Source: JAJKIV01 sp036741775 (lineage in GTDB: Bacteria; Gemmatimonadota; Gemmatimonadetes; Gemmatimonadales; Gemmatimonadaceae). Taken from it: 64,000 nt of DNA. The translations under genes were made by a program, and so were the position numbers. Below, piece after piece: positions 25,981 to 35,407 of the stretch; the stretch's first letter is position 1; each line of letters begins with the position of its first letter. The DNA lies in assembly GCA_036741775.1 (NCBI GenBank), contig DAINRQ010000011.1, positions 32,287 to 96,286 of the forward strand, written 5' to 3'. Below the pieces are notes generated by a model. It saw only the letters and a program-made list of their open reading frames with translations, ran no database searches and was not told where the DNA came from.

Positions 25981-26783
25981 ACTGGCGCATCATTCGGGCG
26001 ATCGTGCGGCGCGACTTGCGGCTCGTGCGCCGGAGCAAGGCGATCATGACGCCCCTGATCGTCCTGCCGGTCCTGCTCATGATCGTGTTCCCGATGCTGC
26101 TCGCGTTCCTCCCCGACATGCTCGCCGGGGAGGGCGCGCAGGCGGCGGAGATTTTCCAGCAGCTCCCGGCGGGGCTGAAAGGTCAGTTCGGGGAGTTCAC
26201 GCAGGAGGCGTGGCTCCGGCTCGTTCACTCGCAACTCCTCGCGCCCCTCATGCTCCTCGTCCCGTTCATGGTCGCGAACGTGATTGCCGCGGACGGCTTC
26301 GCTGGCGAGCGGGAGCGCAAGACACTCGAGGCACTGCTCTACACGCCCGGCACCGACGCCGAGCTGTTCACGGCGAAACTGCTTGCCGCGTGGATCCCCG
26401 CGATCCTGATCGCGTTCGTCGGCGCGACGATCTACGCGATCATCGTGAACGTGAGTGCGTGGCCGATCGTCGGGCGAGTGTTCTTCCCCGATGCGACGTG
26501 GCTGGTGCTCGTGATCTGGATGGCCCCCGCCTTCGCAGCGCTCGGGCTGGCGGGGATGCTCCTCGTCTCACTGCGCGTGCGGGGTATGCAGGAGGCCACG
26601 CAGCTGGGGGGTCTCTTCGTGCTTCCGGTGATCGCTCTCGTGGTTGCGGAGGTCCGGGGCGCGGTGCTTCTGGGGCCCGCGATGGCGATCGTCATTGGGA
26701 CGCTCGTCTGGGTGATCGCGGGCGTCCTGTTGTTGTTCGGAGTAAAGAGATTCAAGCGAACGACCCTGGTGGGAAAGCTTTAG
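25977..26783 (+). CDS. ABC-2 type permease
   Basis: Membrane partner of the ATPase just upstream, 268 residues. The N-terminus MNWRIIRAIVRRDLRLVRRSK precedes TM1 (IMTPLIVLPVLLMIVFPMLLAF). A large external loop of about 60 residues leads to further helices: LMLLVPFMVANVIA, ILIAFVGATIYAIIVNVSA, LVIWMAPAFAALGLAGMLLVSL and VLPVIALVV, then AIVIGTLVWVIAGVLLLFGV, about six in total. DGFAGERERKTLEALLYTP is the conserved cytoplasmic motif of ABC-2/NatB-type permeases. Confidence 0.92.
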
Positions 26784-26853
26784 CGGCTGTGCTTCCGTCA
26801 ACGTCTCCCCTCCAATAGCGTAGATGACGTCAGATACCTGATATGAGGTGGTT

Positions 26854-28920
26854 ATGCCGGTGGTTTCTCTCAGAGCTCGCACCCGGTGTTGGCTCGTTCT
26901 CGTCCTCTCGGCGCCGCTTGCCGTCGCCGCCCAGCAGCCCGCGCAGGCGCCAAACGCCGTCGCGACCCCGCAGCCGAAGAAGCTGACCCTCGAGACCTAC
27001 TTCGATCTCGAGGACGTCCAGGGGCCACAGCTGTCGCCAGACGGCAAGCAAGTGATCTATACGCGGCGGTGGGTCGACAAGCTCAACGACCGCTGGGAGT
27101 CGTCGTTGTGGATCATGAACGCCGACGGGTCGCGGGCCCGCCACCTGGTGGACGGGTCGAACGCGACCTGGTCGCCCGACGGCAGCCGCATCGCGTATCT
27201 CGCCCGCGGTGAGCCGACCGGGACGCAGGTGTGGGTGCGCTTCATGGACGGCGACGCTGCCCCAACGCAGATCACTCGGCTGACGGAATCGCCGTCGGAC
27301 ATCGAGTGGGCGCCCGACGGCAAGTGGCTCGCCTTCCGCATGCTCGTTCCCGAGCGGGACGAGTGGCGTCTTCCCATGCCCGCCGCGCCGAAGGGCGCTA
27401 AGTGGGTCGAGCCGCCGCGCGTCGTGACGCGGCTCAACTACCGTCGTGACCGCCAGGGGTTCATCGATAACGGCTTCCGCCAGATCTTCGTCGTGCCCGC
27501 GGACGGCGGCACGGCCCGGCAGGTGACGAGCGGACCGTGGGAGCACGGCGCCCCGCAATGGATGCACGACGGTAAGGCCATCGTGTTCTCGTCCCTGCGC
27601 ACCGACAACGCGGAATACGCGTGGCGCGAGTCCGAGATCTATGCCGTCGACGTCGCGTCCGGTCAGGTTCGCCAGCTCACGAACCGCAAGGGGCCGGACA
27701 GCAACCCCCGCGTGTCCCCAACCGGCAAGTACATCGCGTACACCGGCTTCGATTCGACGAACGCCACGTGGCAGGACTCGAAGCTTTACGTCATGAATGC
27801 CGACGGCTCGAACCGCCGCGTGCTGACTGAATCGCTCGATCGGTCGCCCGGTAACCTGACGTGGGCGCCGGACGAGAGCGGGATCTACTACACGGTGCAG
27901 AGCGAAGGCTGGCAGAACGTCTACTTCTCACCGCTCGCGGGTGGCGCGCGGCCGGTCACGAAGGGCCAGCACATGCTGAGCATCTCGTCCATGGACCGGT
28001 CCGGCAACCTCGTGGGCGTCATCTCGTCGTCGCACGAGCCTAACGACGTCGCGATCTTCGGCGCGCGCAACCCGACGCCGCGGCAGATCACCGCCGTCAA
28101 CGACGACATTCTCGCCGGCAAGACGCTCGGTGAGGTGGAAGAGATCTGGTATCCGTCCGTGGACGGGTTCCGCATTCAGGGGTGGATCGTGAAGCCGCCG
28201 GACTTCGACGCGAAGCGGAAATACCCGCTCATGCTGTCGATTCACGGCGGGCCGCACTCGATGTACAACGGCGCGTTCAACTTCGCGTGGCAGGAACACG
28301 CCGCGAACGGCTACGTGGTGTTGTACACGAATCCGCGGGGATCAACGGGGTACGGCAGCGCGTTCGGCAACGCGATCAAGAACGCGTACCCGGGGAAGGA
28401 CTACGACGACCTCATGGCTGGCGTAGACACGCTCATCGGCCGCGGCTACATCGACACGCGGAACATGTTCGTGTACGGCTGCTCGGGCGGCGGCGTGCTC
28501 ACGTCGTGGATCGTCGGCAAGACCGATCGTTTCGCGGCGGCGTCAGCCAACTGCCCCGTCACGAACTGGATGAGCTTCGTCGGCACGACCGACGGTTCCA
28601 GCTGGTACAACAACTTCGAGAAGTACCCGTGGGATGATCCGACCGAGCACCTGAAGCGTTCCCCACTCATGCTCGTGGGCAATGTGAAGACCCCCACAAT
28701 GCTGATGACGGGCGTGAACGATCTGCGCACGCCGATGGGGCAGACGGAGGAGTACTACCAGGCGCTCAAGGTCCGGAAAGTCCCGACGGCCATGATTCGC
28801 TTCAACGACGAGTGGCACGGCACGTCGTCGCGGCCGTCGAACTACATCCGCACGCAGCTCTACCTGCGGAGTTGGTTCGAGAAGTGGTCGAAGAAGGGGG
28901 ACAACGTCGCAATCCAGTAG
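26854..28920 (+). CDS. Secreted S9-family prolyl-oligopeptidase-like serine peptidase
   Basis: 688 residues. The ATG at 26854 follows GAGG. The signal peptide ends near VAAQQ (about residue 26). Residues 40-400 form a WD40/TolB-like beta-propeller with repeated SPDGKQVIYT, WSPDGSRIAYL and APDGKWLAF strands. The C-terminal alpha/beta-hydrolase has nucleophile Ser544 in YGCSGGGVLTSW (usually GGSYGGY in this family, so an unusual oxyanion region), Asp in TGVNDLRTPMGQTEEYY and His in DEWHGTSSRPSN. Probably a dipeptidyl or acylaminoacyl peptidase in the periplasm. A strong terminator follows. Confidence 0.92.
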   Translation: MPVVSLRARTRCWLVLVLSAPLAVAAQQPAQAPNAVATPQPKKLTLETYFDLEDVQGPQLSPDGKQVIYTRRWVDKLNDRWESSLWIMNADGSRARHLVDGSNATWSPDGSRIAYLARGEPTGTQVWVRFMDGDAAPTQITRLTESPSDIEWAPDGKWLAFRMLVPERDEWRLPMPAAPKGAKWVEPPRVVTRLNYRRDRQGFIDNGFRQIFVVPADGGTARQVTSGPWEHGAPQWMHDGKAIVFSSLRTDNAEYAWRESEIYAVDVASGQVRQLTNRKGPDSNPRVSPTGKYIAYTGFDSTNATWQDSKLYVMNADGSNRRVLTESLDRSPGNLTWAPDESGIYYTVQSEGWQNVYFSPLAGGARPVTKGQHMLSISSMDRSGNLVGVISSSHEPNDVAIFGARNPTPRQITAVNDDILAGKTLGEVEEIWYPSVDGFRIQGWIVKPPDFDAKRKYPLMLSIHGGPHSMYNGAFNFAWQEHAANGYVVLYTNPRGSTGYGSAFGNAIKNAYPGKDYDDLMAGVDTLIGRGYIDTRNMFVYGCSGGGVLTSWIVGKTDRFAAASANCPVTNWMSFVGTTDGSSWYNNFEKYPWDDPTEHLKRSPLMLVGNVKTPTMLMTGVNDLRTPMGQTEEYYQALKVRKVPTAMIRFNDEWHGTSSRPSNYIRTQLYLRSWFEKWSKKGDNVAIQ

Positions 28921-28945
28921 CTCCTCGACCGCACACCCCGAAAAC

Positions 28946-28979
28946 ACGACGCCGGCGTTAGGCCGGCGTCGTTGCTTTT
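28946..28979. terminator. Bidirectional terminator with CGTTAGGC in its loop
   Basis: An 11-bp stem, ACGACGCCGGC (28946-28956) / GCCGGCGTCGT (28962-28972), loop GTTAG, followed by TGCTTTT. It lies between convergent genes. The loop and closing pairs spell the recurrent 8-mer CGTTAGGC. Confidence 0.8.
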
Positions 28980-29659
28980 CCGGGAGGTTGCGCGGGAGGT
29001 TCCGCCGGTGCCTTCGGAGCAGGTTGCGATGCTGGCGGTCGAGTCGTGCGCCTCGTTGCCGGCTTGGACGCCGGCTTCTTCGCCTTCGCCGCCGAATCCG
29101 CCGGCTTCGCGCCATCAGGGGGCTCCAGCAGCTTCGCCGACAGCGCTACGGCGCGGCGCACCTGTGCGACGAACACGTCGGCCTCGGACCGCTCGATCGG
29201 AACCGTGAACCCGCCGAGGGGGTCGTCGGAGAAGAAGAGCGCGTATTGCGACTCACCGGCGGTGACTTTCCGGGTGAGCGCCATTGTTGTGCTTGTGCCG
29301 GCCTCGTCGATATCTGAGCGGTAAGTCCGCGGCGTGTTCGAGCGGCGTACACGCGCCCGCAGCATGCGCGCGGTCGAATCCACCCACGCGCGGGCCGCCA
29401 TTGTTCGGAGTTGCAACAGTACGGTCTTGCTGGGACCGGCCGCGGCGACCTCGATGAACCCGTCGTTGCGGGCGTTCACGATCATCCCGGCATCGCCGAA
29501 GACGGACTTCGCGATAGGCACCCGCTTCACCGCCGGCCGATTGGCTGCGGCTGCCTGTGTCGCGGCCGTGTCCCCCTGGGCCTGTGCCGGCGCGGCGCCG
29601 AATGGAACCGCCAGCGCAGCGCCGGCGATGGCGAGCCGAATCCAAACTTGCGACGTCAT
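28958..29659 (-). CDS. Secreted hypothetical protein with Pro/Ala/Lys-rich tail
   Basis: Not recognised. The ATG at 29659 is preceded by GAGAATGAGAG. The signal peptide ends near AQAQG (about residue 28). The central part (50-160) has alternating hydrophobic strands (GFIEVAAAGPSKTVLLQL, ALFFSDDPLGGFTVPIERSEADVFVAQVR split by position) and no Cys. The last 55 residues are low-complexity KPA/PPA repeats that resemble a wall- or peptidoglycan-spanning linker. 233 residues. Its stop lies inside the shared terminator. It starts divergently from the DUF454 gene. Confidence 0.65.
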   Translation of the reverse strand: MTSQVWIRLAIAGAALAVPFGAAPAQAQGDTAATQAAAANRPAVKRVPIAKSVFGDAGMIVNARNDGFIEVAAAGPSKTVLLQLRTMAARAWVDSTARMLRARVRRSNTPRTYRSDIDEAGTSTTMALTRKVTAGESQYALFFSDDPLGGFTVPIERSEADVFVAQVRRAVALSAKLLEPPDGAKPADSAAKAKKPASKPATRRTTRPPASQPAPKAPAEPPAQPPGKATTPA

Positions 29660-29837
29660 GGGACTCTCATTCTCCGAGAATGGCGCTCGGCCGTTCGCGG
29701 GCAGCAGCGGCGCCGTCCCGTACCGGCCGTGTTCGTAGTAGAATTCTCCCGACCCCGGTGGCGCAACCCCGGGACCGATAGCCGAATGATACCCCGGGAC
29801 CGTCCCCGGGCTCCCGCTCGTTCAGGAGAGCTCCTTC

Positions 29838-30287
29838 GTGAGTGTGAAGATACCCGCCGACGCGCTCGAGCGCGGGTCGGCCGCAGCCGTCGCGGCGACG
29901 CTCCCGGCCCGGCCCACGGCCCGGCCAATCCGCCGAGCAGCGTTGCTCGTGTGCGGCACGCTGTCGCTCGGCCTCGGCGTCCTCGGGATCTTCGTCCCCC
30001 TCCTGCCCACGACCTGCTTCCTCCTCGTCGCCGCGTGGTGTTACGCGCGGAGCTCGCAGCGCCTCTATGACCGCCTGATGCGGGCGCGCTGGATCGGCGG
30101 ATACCTTCGCCGCTATCGGGACGAGCGATCGATCCCCATCCACGTGAAGATCGCCTCGCTCGTGATGATGTGGATCACGATCGGGTACTCGGTCCTGGTA
30201 TTTCCGAACATGGCCGTTCGTGCCGCACTGCTGGTCACGGCCATCGCGGTCACGTGGCATCTCTATCGGTTGCCGGCCGCCAGGTAG
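29838..30287 (+). CDS. DUF454 (YbaN-like) inner-membrane protein
   Basis: 149 residues with the DUF454 signature GTLSLGLGVLGIFVPLLPTT followed by CFLLVAAWCYARSSQRLYDRLM (about residues 38-80), then RYRDERSIPIHVKI and two further TM helices (ASLVMMWITIGYSVLVF and AALLVTAIAVTWHLY). Predicted integral membrane protein; function unknown in the family, sometimes near heme or iron-uptake genes. A TonB receptor starts 130 bp downstream. GTG start with AGGAGAGC upstream. Confidence 0.9.
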   Translation: MSVKIPADALERGSAAAVAATLPARPTARPIRRAALLVCGTLSLGLGVLGIFVPLLPTTCFLLVAAWCYARSSQRLYDRLMRARWIGGYLRRYRDERSIPIHVKIASLVMMWITIGYSVLVFPNMAVRAALLVTAIAVTWHLYRLPAAR

Positions 30288-30417
30288 CCAGGCGGCACCG
30301 CGTTTGAATCGAGAGTCGACGCACACCAGAGCTACGTAGGCAATCTGGCGCTTCGACGTCATCGTCACGATTTTGATGCGTCGGGATGTCTGATTCACCA
30401 ATCGACCCGAGGGCAGG

Positions 30418-33231
30418 ATGACCCCACGATCGATCCGTCGATTTCTGTGCGTTCTCGCCGTTCTGGCCGTACCGGCTACCGTGCGTGCGCAGACCGGCGC
30501 GGTGGCCGGTCGCATTACCGATAGCACGACCGCCACGCCACTTCCTGGCGCGACCGTACGCGTCCTCGCGGGCACCAACACCGTGGGTCAGACGACCACG
30601 GGAGAAGATGGATCGTATCGAGTATCCAACCTGGCTGCGGGTACGTATGACGTGTCGATCACACGACTCGGCTTCAGTGCGCGGCGAGTCGCGCGCGTCC
30701 AGGTGGTCGAAGGCCAGACCGCGCAGCTCGATGTGCGGATGACGGAGATCGTCACGCAACTCAACCCGGCGGTCGTCACCGCGTCGCGGCGCGAGGAGAA
30801 GATCCTCGAGGCACCGGCGTCGATCTCGGTCGTCGAGACGCGTGAGATCGAGGAGCGGCCTTCGATCACGGTTGCCGACCATCTTCGCGGTGTGCAGGGA
30901 GTGGATGCGACGAGTGGCGGCATCGCGCAGACGAACATCGTCACGCGCGGATTCAACAACGCGTTCTCGGGATCGCTGCTCACGCTCCAGGATTATCGCT
31001 TCGCAGGAGTACCGTCCCTTCGCGTGAACGTGCCACTCCTGTTCACCGGTACGAACGAAGACATCGAGCGATTGGAAGTGCTGCTCGGCCCCGCGTCCGC
31101 CCTGTACGGGCCGAACAGCGCGAACGGCGTGCTGCATGTGATCACAAAATCGCCGTTCAGCTCCGAGGGCACTACGCTCTCGATCGAGGGCGGCGAGCGA
31201 TCGATCATGCGCGGTGCCGTCCGCCACGCGAACGCGTTGAACGAGCGGTTCGGGTACAAGATCTCGGGCGAGTACTTCACCGGGAAGGATTTCGAGGTCG
31301 ATGACCCGGCAGAACCGGAGTTCTTTCCCGCCTCGGCGCCGCCAGGGCGCGCGGGTGAGCCGGTCAGACGCGACTTCGACGTCGAGCGCTTAGCCGGCGA
31401 AGCGCGCATGGACGTTCGTCCGTTCGAGGGGCTGGAGTTCATCACGACGTATGGCCTGAGTCGCATCGTCAACGCGCTCGAGCTCACGGGCACGAACGGA
31501 ACGGCGCAGGCGAAGAACTGGACGTATCAGAGCATCCAGCAGCGCGTGCGTTTCGGGAACCTCTTCGTTCAGGGGTTCATGAACTTCAGCGATGCCGGGA
31601 ACGAAGACGCGACTGATCTTGGCGGTACGTACCTGCTGCGCAGTGGTCAACCGATCGTAGACAACTCACGTGTCTACGCGGCACAGATCCAGCACTCGGC
31701 CGATCTGTGGGACGAGCGCGAGAGCCTCGTCTACGGTATCGATTACATCTTCACGAACCCGCGGACCGGAAACACGATCAACGGGCGGAACGAGGACGAC
31801 GACGACGTCACTGAAGTGGGCGCATACGTGCAATCCACGACGCGCCTCACGCCGATGTGGGATCTGGTCGGCGCGCTCCGCGTGGACAACCACAGCGTGC
31901 TCGACCAGACCTATTGGTCGCCGCGCGTGGGCGTGGTGTTCAAGCCGCGCGAGACGCACAACATTCGCGCGACGTACAACCGGGCGTTCTCGACGCCGGC
32001 CAACTTCTCGTTCTTCCTCGACCTGCCGCAGGCGACACTCCGCCCGGCTGTACCGTACGACATTCGCGGGCTTGGCGTCCCGTCGTCCGGTTTTTCGTTC
32101 CGGCGGAACTGCGCGGGCGTGGGGAATTTCTGCATGCGGTCGCCTTTCCCCATCGTCGGCGCGAATCCAGCCGGCCCTCCGGCCAGGGGGCCCAACGAGG
32201 TCGTGGACGCCGATGCCGCGCAGTATTTCAGGACGTTCGTCGCAGGAAGAGCGCAGGACATCGGTACACAGCTGGTGCAAGCGGGCGTGTCGCCGCAGAA
32301 CGCGCAGCTCATCATCGGCGCGTTGCTGGCGGCGAACCCGACGGCCGCGCAGGTCTCCACGCAGCTTCGCCTGTTCCGGCCACCCAATCGCGCGAACCCG
32401 AACTTCGAGTTCGTGCCGGTCGACCCGTCGAGCATTCAGGACCTGTCGCGCCTCAAGGCCACGATCACCGATCAGTTCGAGGTCGGCTACAAAGGCATTC
32501 TTGGCAACCGTGCCCGCCTCGCGGTGGACCTGTGGTACGCGCGGAAGCAGGACTTCACAACGGCCGCGCAGAACGTCACGCCTAACGCGTTCATGAACGG
32601 CCAGGAGCTCGGCGCGTTCATCGGTGGGATTCTCGCGCAGCAGGCCCAGCTCGGGCGCATTCCGCCCGGGGCCATCCCCGGGGTAACCAGCGAACTGACG
32701 ACACAGCTCGCCTCGATCCCGGTAGGCACGGTCGTTCCAGAGAGCCCATTGGCCAACACGCCCGACCTGTTCTTCAGCTACCGGAACATCGAGGAGACGA
32801 TCGACCTCTACGGAACGGATGTCGCCGTCGACTACCTGATCAACGACCGGTTCAGCGTCATGGGCACGTACTCATGGGTGAGCGATGTCGTGTTCCCCGA
32901 GATCGTCAGTGGTATCGACACTCTCCTGCTGAACTCGGCTGACAATAAAGCCACGCTCACGGGCCGCTACCGCGACGAAGCCGTCGGCGTCAGCTTCGAG
33001 TTGCGTGGACGATACCAGAACGCCTACGCGGTCAACTCAGGCGTGTACGTCGGGAACGTTCCGGTCAACGCATTCCTCGACGCGAGCTTCGCCTGGCGCT
33101 TGCCGATTCGGGGGCAGAACGTCACGTGGTCCATCAGCGGCACGAACATCACGAACAACAAACGCATCACCTTCGTCGGAACGCCCGAAATAGGGCGGCT
33201 CTTCCTGACGAAGCTTCAGTACACGTTCTGA
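30418..33231 (+). CDS. TonB-dependent receptor with N-terminal carboxypeptidase-regulatory-like domain
   Basis: 937-residue outer-membrane receptor. A signal peptide (1-24) is followed by a CarboxypepD_reg-like domain (AVAGRITDSTTATPLPGATV, about 27-105), a plug (ASRREEKILEAPASISVVE, GVQGVDATSGG, IVTRGFNNAFSG, GPASALYGPNSANGVLHV; about 115-250) and a beta-barrel ending LFLTKLQYTF with the C-terminal aromatic needed for BAM recognition. The plug is SusC-unlike, so it resembles siderophore or generic Oar/TonB receptors. No SusD partner or exporter is adjacent. A long loop near 540-650 is Ala/Pro/Gln-rich. Confidence 0.93.
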   Translation: MTPRSIRRFLCVLAVLAVPATVRAQTGAVAGRITDSTTATPLPGATVRVLAGTNTVGQTTTGEDGSYRVSNLAAGTYDVSITRLGFSARRVARVQVVEGQTAQLDVRMTEIVTQLNPAVVTASRREEKILEAPASISVVETREIEERPSITVADHLRGVQGVDATSGGIAQTNIVTRGFNNAFSGSLLTLQDYRFAGVPSLRVNVPLLFTGTNEDIERLEVLLGPASALYGPNSANGVLHVITKSPFSSEGTTLSIEGGERSIMRGAVRHANALNERFGYKISGEYFTGKDFEVDDPAEPEFFPASAPPGRAGEPVRRDFDVERLAGEARMDVRPFEGLEFITTYGLSRIVNALELTGTNGTAQAKNWTYQSIQQRVRFGNLFVQGFMNFSDAGNEDATDLGGTYLLRSGQPIVDNSRVYAAQIQHSADLWDERESLVYGIDYIFTNPRTGNTINGRNEDDDDVTEVGAYVQSTTRLTPMWDLVGALRVDNHSVLDQTYWSPRVGVVFKPRETHNIRATYNRAFSTPANFSFFLDLPQATLRPAVPYDIRGLGVPSSGFSFRRNCAGVGNFCMRSPFPIVGANPAGPPARGPNEVVDADAAQYFRTFVAGRAQDIGTQLVQAGVSPQNAQLIIGALLAANPTAAQVSTQLRLFRPPNRANPNFEFVPVDPSSIQDLSRLKATITDQFEVGYKGILGNRARLAVDLWYARKQDFTTAAQNVTPNAFMNGQELGAFIGGILAQQAQLGRIPPGAIPGVTSELTTQLASIPVGTVVPESPLANTPDLFFSYRNIEETIDLYGTDVAVDYLINDRFSVMGTYSWVSDVVFPEIVSGIDTLLLNSADNKATLTGRYRDEAVGVSFELRGRYQNAYAVNSGVYVGNVPVNAFLDASFAWRLPIRGQNVTWSISGTNITNNKRITFVGTPEIGRLFLTKLQYTF

Positions 33232-33265
33232 TCGCGAGCGGGACGACTGCTCGACGTATTCCCAG

Positions 33266-33305
33266 ACGGCCGCCGCCACTCTTCGAGTGCTCGGGCGGCG
33301 GCCGT
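33266..33305 (+). terminator. Strong hairpin after TonB receptor
   Basis: Perfect 12-bp stem ACGGCCGCCGCC (33266-33277) / GGCGGCGGCCGT (33294-33305). The loop can fold a second small hairpin, ACTC-TTC-GAGT. No T tract follows. Confidence 0.6.
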
Positions 33306-33350
33306 AGCGCGGCTGGCATCGGTCCAGCGGCCTGCTCTGCCTGACGCGCC

Positions 33351-34127
33351 ATGACGCACCCGCTTCTCGATCCGTCGCACCAACCGATCGTCGGCCATCG
33401 TGGGAACGCGGCCCACGCACCCGAGAACACGCTCGAGTCGTTTCGTCAGGCAGTCGCCCTCGGTGCCGATTGCATCGAGTTCGACGTGCACCTCTCCGCC
33501 GATGGCGTGGCCGTCGTCATTCACGACGCGACGCTCGATCGCACGACGGACCGCGCTGGCGCGGTGCACGCCCTCACCGCCGACGAGATCAGGTCAGCCG
33601 ACGCGGGCGCGCGGTTCACCCGCGATGGCCGAACCTACCCGTACCGGGGCCAGGGACTGCACGTCCCGACGTTCGAGGAGGTGTTGCGCGAGTTTCCCGA
33701 CGTCCCACTGCTCATCGAGCTCAAGACGCCGCGCGCATCGGCCGAGACGCGCCGTCTCATCGAGCGCTACGGAGCACAGTCACGGTGTATCGTCGAGTCG
33801 TTCGACGCTCGCGCGCTCGACCCGTTTCGTGGCTCGGCCATCCCCGTCGGGGCGTCGAGCAGCGACGTGAAGCGGTTGCTGCACCGGGCACTCACCAGAT
33901 GGCCAGTGCGGTCGCTCCCGTACTCGGTCATGTGCATTCCGCGCTGGCTGCGCGGCGTCCGTGTGCCGATCGCCTCGCTCGTGGCGGTGACGCGCCCTGC
34001 CGGTTGCCTCGTCCACGTGTGGACGATCAACGAGCCGCACGTCGCCCGGGGGCTCTGGCGCGTGGGCGTGCATGGCATCGTCTCGGACGATCCGGGCCTC
34101 CTGATCGAGGCCCGCGCGCGCGCCTAG
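33351..34127 (+). CDS. Glycerophosphodiester phosphodiesterase
   Basis: Hydrolyses glycerophosphodiesters to glycerol-3-phosphate and an alcohol. 258 residues of the GDPD TIM barrel: VGHRGNAAHAPENTLESFRQAV (His, Arg, Glu-Asn of the active site split at residues 13-34), CIEFDVHLSADGVAVVIHDATLDRTTD (metal-binding Glu/Asp and His at about 45-67), LLIELKTPR and VHVWTINEP near the C-terminus. There is no signal peptide, so it is cytoplasmic (UgpQ-like). An Arg often seen as HRG is present. It is a stand-alone gene. Confidence 0.93.
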   Translation: MTHPLLDPSHQPIVGHRGNAAHAPENTLESFRQAVALGADCIEFDVHLSADGVAVVIHDATLDRTTDRAGAVHALTADEIRSADAGARFTRDGRTYPYRGQGLHVPTFEEVLREFPDVPLLIELKTPRASAETRRLIERYGAQSRCIVESFDARALDPFRGSAIPVGASSSDVKRLLHRALTRWPVRSLPYSVMCIPRWLRGVRVPIASLVAVTRPAGCLVHVWTINEPHVARGLWRVGVHGIVSDDPGLLIEARARA

Positions 34128-34130
34128 CGT

Positions 34131-34333
34131 CCCAATCGGGGTCAGATTCGAATATCATCGTTCTGTTGCGCCGGGTCGGCGAAAATGCTCCAATCCCTTT
34201 GTGCTCCCACCCGGTTGCCGCCTCGGGGCACACCCGCGTCAAGCCGCGGAGAGCGGCTTTCGCACCTATGGTCCGGGCGCGGGGCCGGTCGGAACTACGA
34301 TTTGGCGGATGACGCGGAAACGGCCGAATCACG
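34131..34333. repeat. Copy A of a two-module dispersed element
   Basis: Module 1 (AATCGGGGTCAGATTC..ATCATCGTT, from 34135) and module 2 (GGCCGGTCGGAACTAC..GGCGGATGACGCGGAAACGG, about 34283-34333) are repeated in the same order and spacing at 39268-39452. The copies are clearly related but diverged. There is no coding capacity. The GGGGTCAGA core resembles REP sequences. Confidence 0.6.
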
Positions 34334-34397
34334 GCTCCGCACTGACGCCACCACGTGGCGACGGCCGCGGCCTTCGGCATCCAGAACAGACGGAAAA

Positions 34398-34433
34398 CGG
34401 ATGAGGGGAATGCTGGGGATCGCTCCTCATCCG
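34398..34433. terminator. Hairpin between convergent genes
   Basis: CGGATGAGG (34398-34406) / CCTCATCCG (34425-34433), 9 bp. It lies between the diesterase (+) and the DUF4097 gene (-). No long T tract. Confidence 0.4.
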
Positions 34434-34483
34434 GGACCCGCCCTCACGCCGGGAGCGTGAACTGATGGAAACTGCTCAGGGGC

Positions 34484-35407
34484 CTAGCGCTGGCTGAACG
34501 AAGGATCGCCCGGCCGGGCGAACTCGATGCTCCCCTGGAACGACTCCACCGCCACCCGCGCGCTCCCCGTGCCGAGCGCGAACGCCGCCCGCCGCTGAAC
34601 TCCGGCGTTCCCGCCTGATGCCAACACAGGCACTGCGAACTTGCTCGACACGCTCCCCTCGTACGTGACCGCCGCGACCGTCGCGTTCGCATCCTCGGGG
34701 ATCGCCACGACGATCGCCCCGGTATGCGTCGCGAACCGGTAACGACCACGGTCCTCGATCGCGCCGTCGTAGCTCACGCGTCCGTTCACCGTCACAGCCT
34801 CGACATCCGACGACTCGATCCCCTCCAGCTCGATCGAGCCGTTGACCGTCTCCGCAACGATGTCGCCGCGAACGTCGCGTAGATCGAGCCCGCGGTTCAC
34901 GCCGATCACTTCGATGCGCCCGCGGGCGTCTCGAACCGAGACAACGCCCTCGACGGACTTGAGCGAGATGACGCCGTCGCCGCCGCGCAGAGACACGTTG
35001 CCCTGCACCGTGTTCGCCGCCACCGGCCCGCGGACGCCTTCGACCGTGATCGCCGTGTATGTGCCACCCAGGTCCAGCGCCGCGCCACTCGGCACCGTGA
35101 TCTCGTAGTCCAGCGGCGCCGACGCCCCAGTACGCGCTACGGTCGCGATCGAGAGGGCCGACTCGTCCCCCGTGATCCGAACCTCATCTCGATGCCCGCG
35201 GCCCGCGATCACCCGAACGGCATTCCGGTCCCACCCGCGGACCGTGATCGACCCCGCAAAGTTCTGCACCTGCACGCGCGCGTCGGGCCGCACCGCAATG
35301 GTCGTGTCGGTCTGCTTCCCGCACGCTGCGGCCGGGAACGCGACGATTCCCAGCAGCACTCGGCGCATCGTCGCACGAATTCGGGCCGCGCTCGGAACCC
35401 GCGTCAT
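34484..35407 (-). CDS. DUF4097-family beta-helix lipoprotein-like protein
   Basis: 307 residues. After a hydrophobic N-terminus with lipobox-like PAAACGK (about residue 30), the protein is a right-handed-helix-type repeat of short valine/glycine strands: VQNFAGSITVRGWDRNAVRVIAG, AITVEGVRGPVAANTVQGNVSL, VISLKSVEGVVSVRDARGRI and DIVAETVNGSIELEGIES (split across the chain), typical of DUF4097 'putative adhesin' proteins. The ATG overlaps the anti-sigma stop by 4 nt. As last gene of an ECF sigma/anti-sigma operon it is probably an envelope protein under that sigma factor. Role unknown. Confidence 0.83.
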   Translation of the reverse strand: MTRVPSAARIRATMRRVLLGIVAFPAAACGKQTDTTIAVRPDARVQVQNFAGSITVRGWDRNAVRVIAGRGHRDEVRITGDESALSIATVARTGASAPLDYEITVPSGAALDLGGTYTAITVEGVRGPVAANTVQGNVSLRGGDGVISLKSVEGVVSVRDARGRIEVIGVNRGLDLRDVRGDIVAETVNGSIELEGIESSDVEAVTVNGRVSYDGAIEDRGRYRFATHTGAIVVAIPEDANATVAAVTYEGSVSSKFAVPVLASGGNAGVQRRAAFALGTGSARVAVESFQGSIEFARPGDPSFSQR

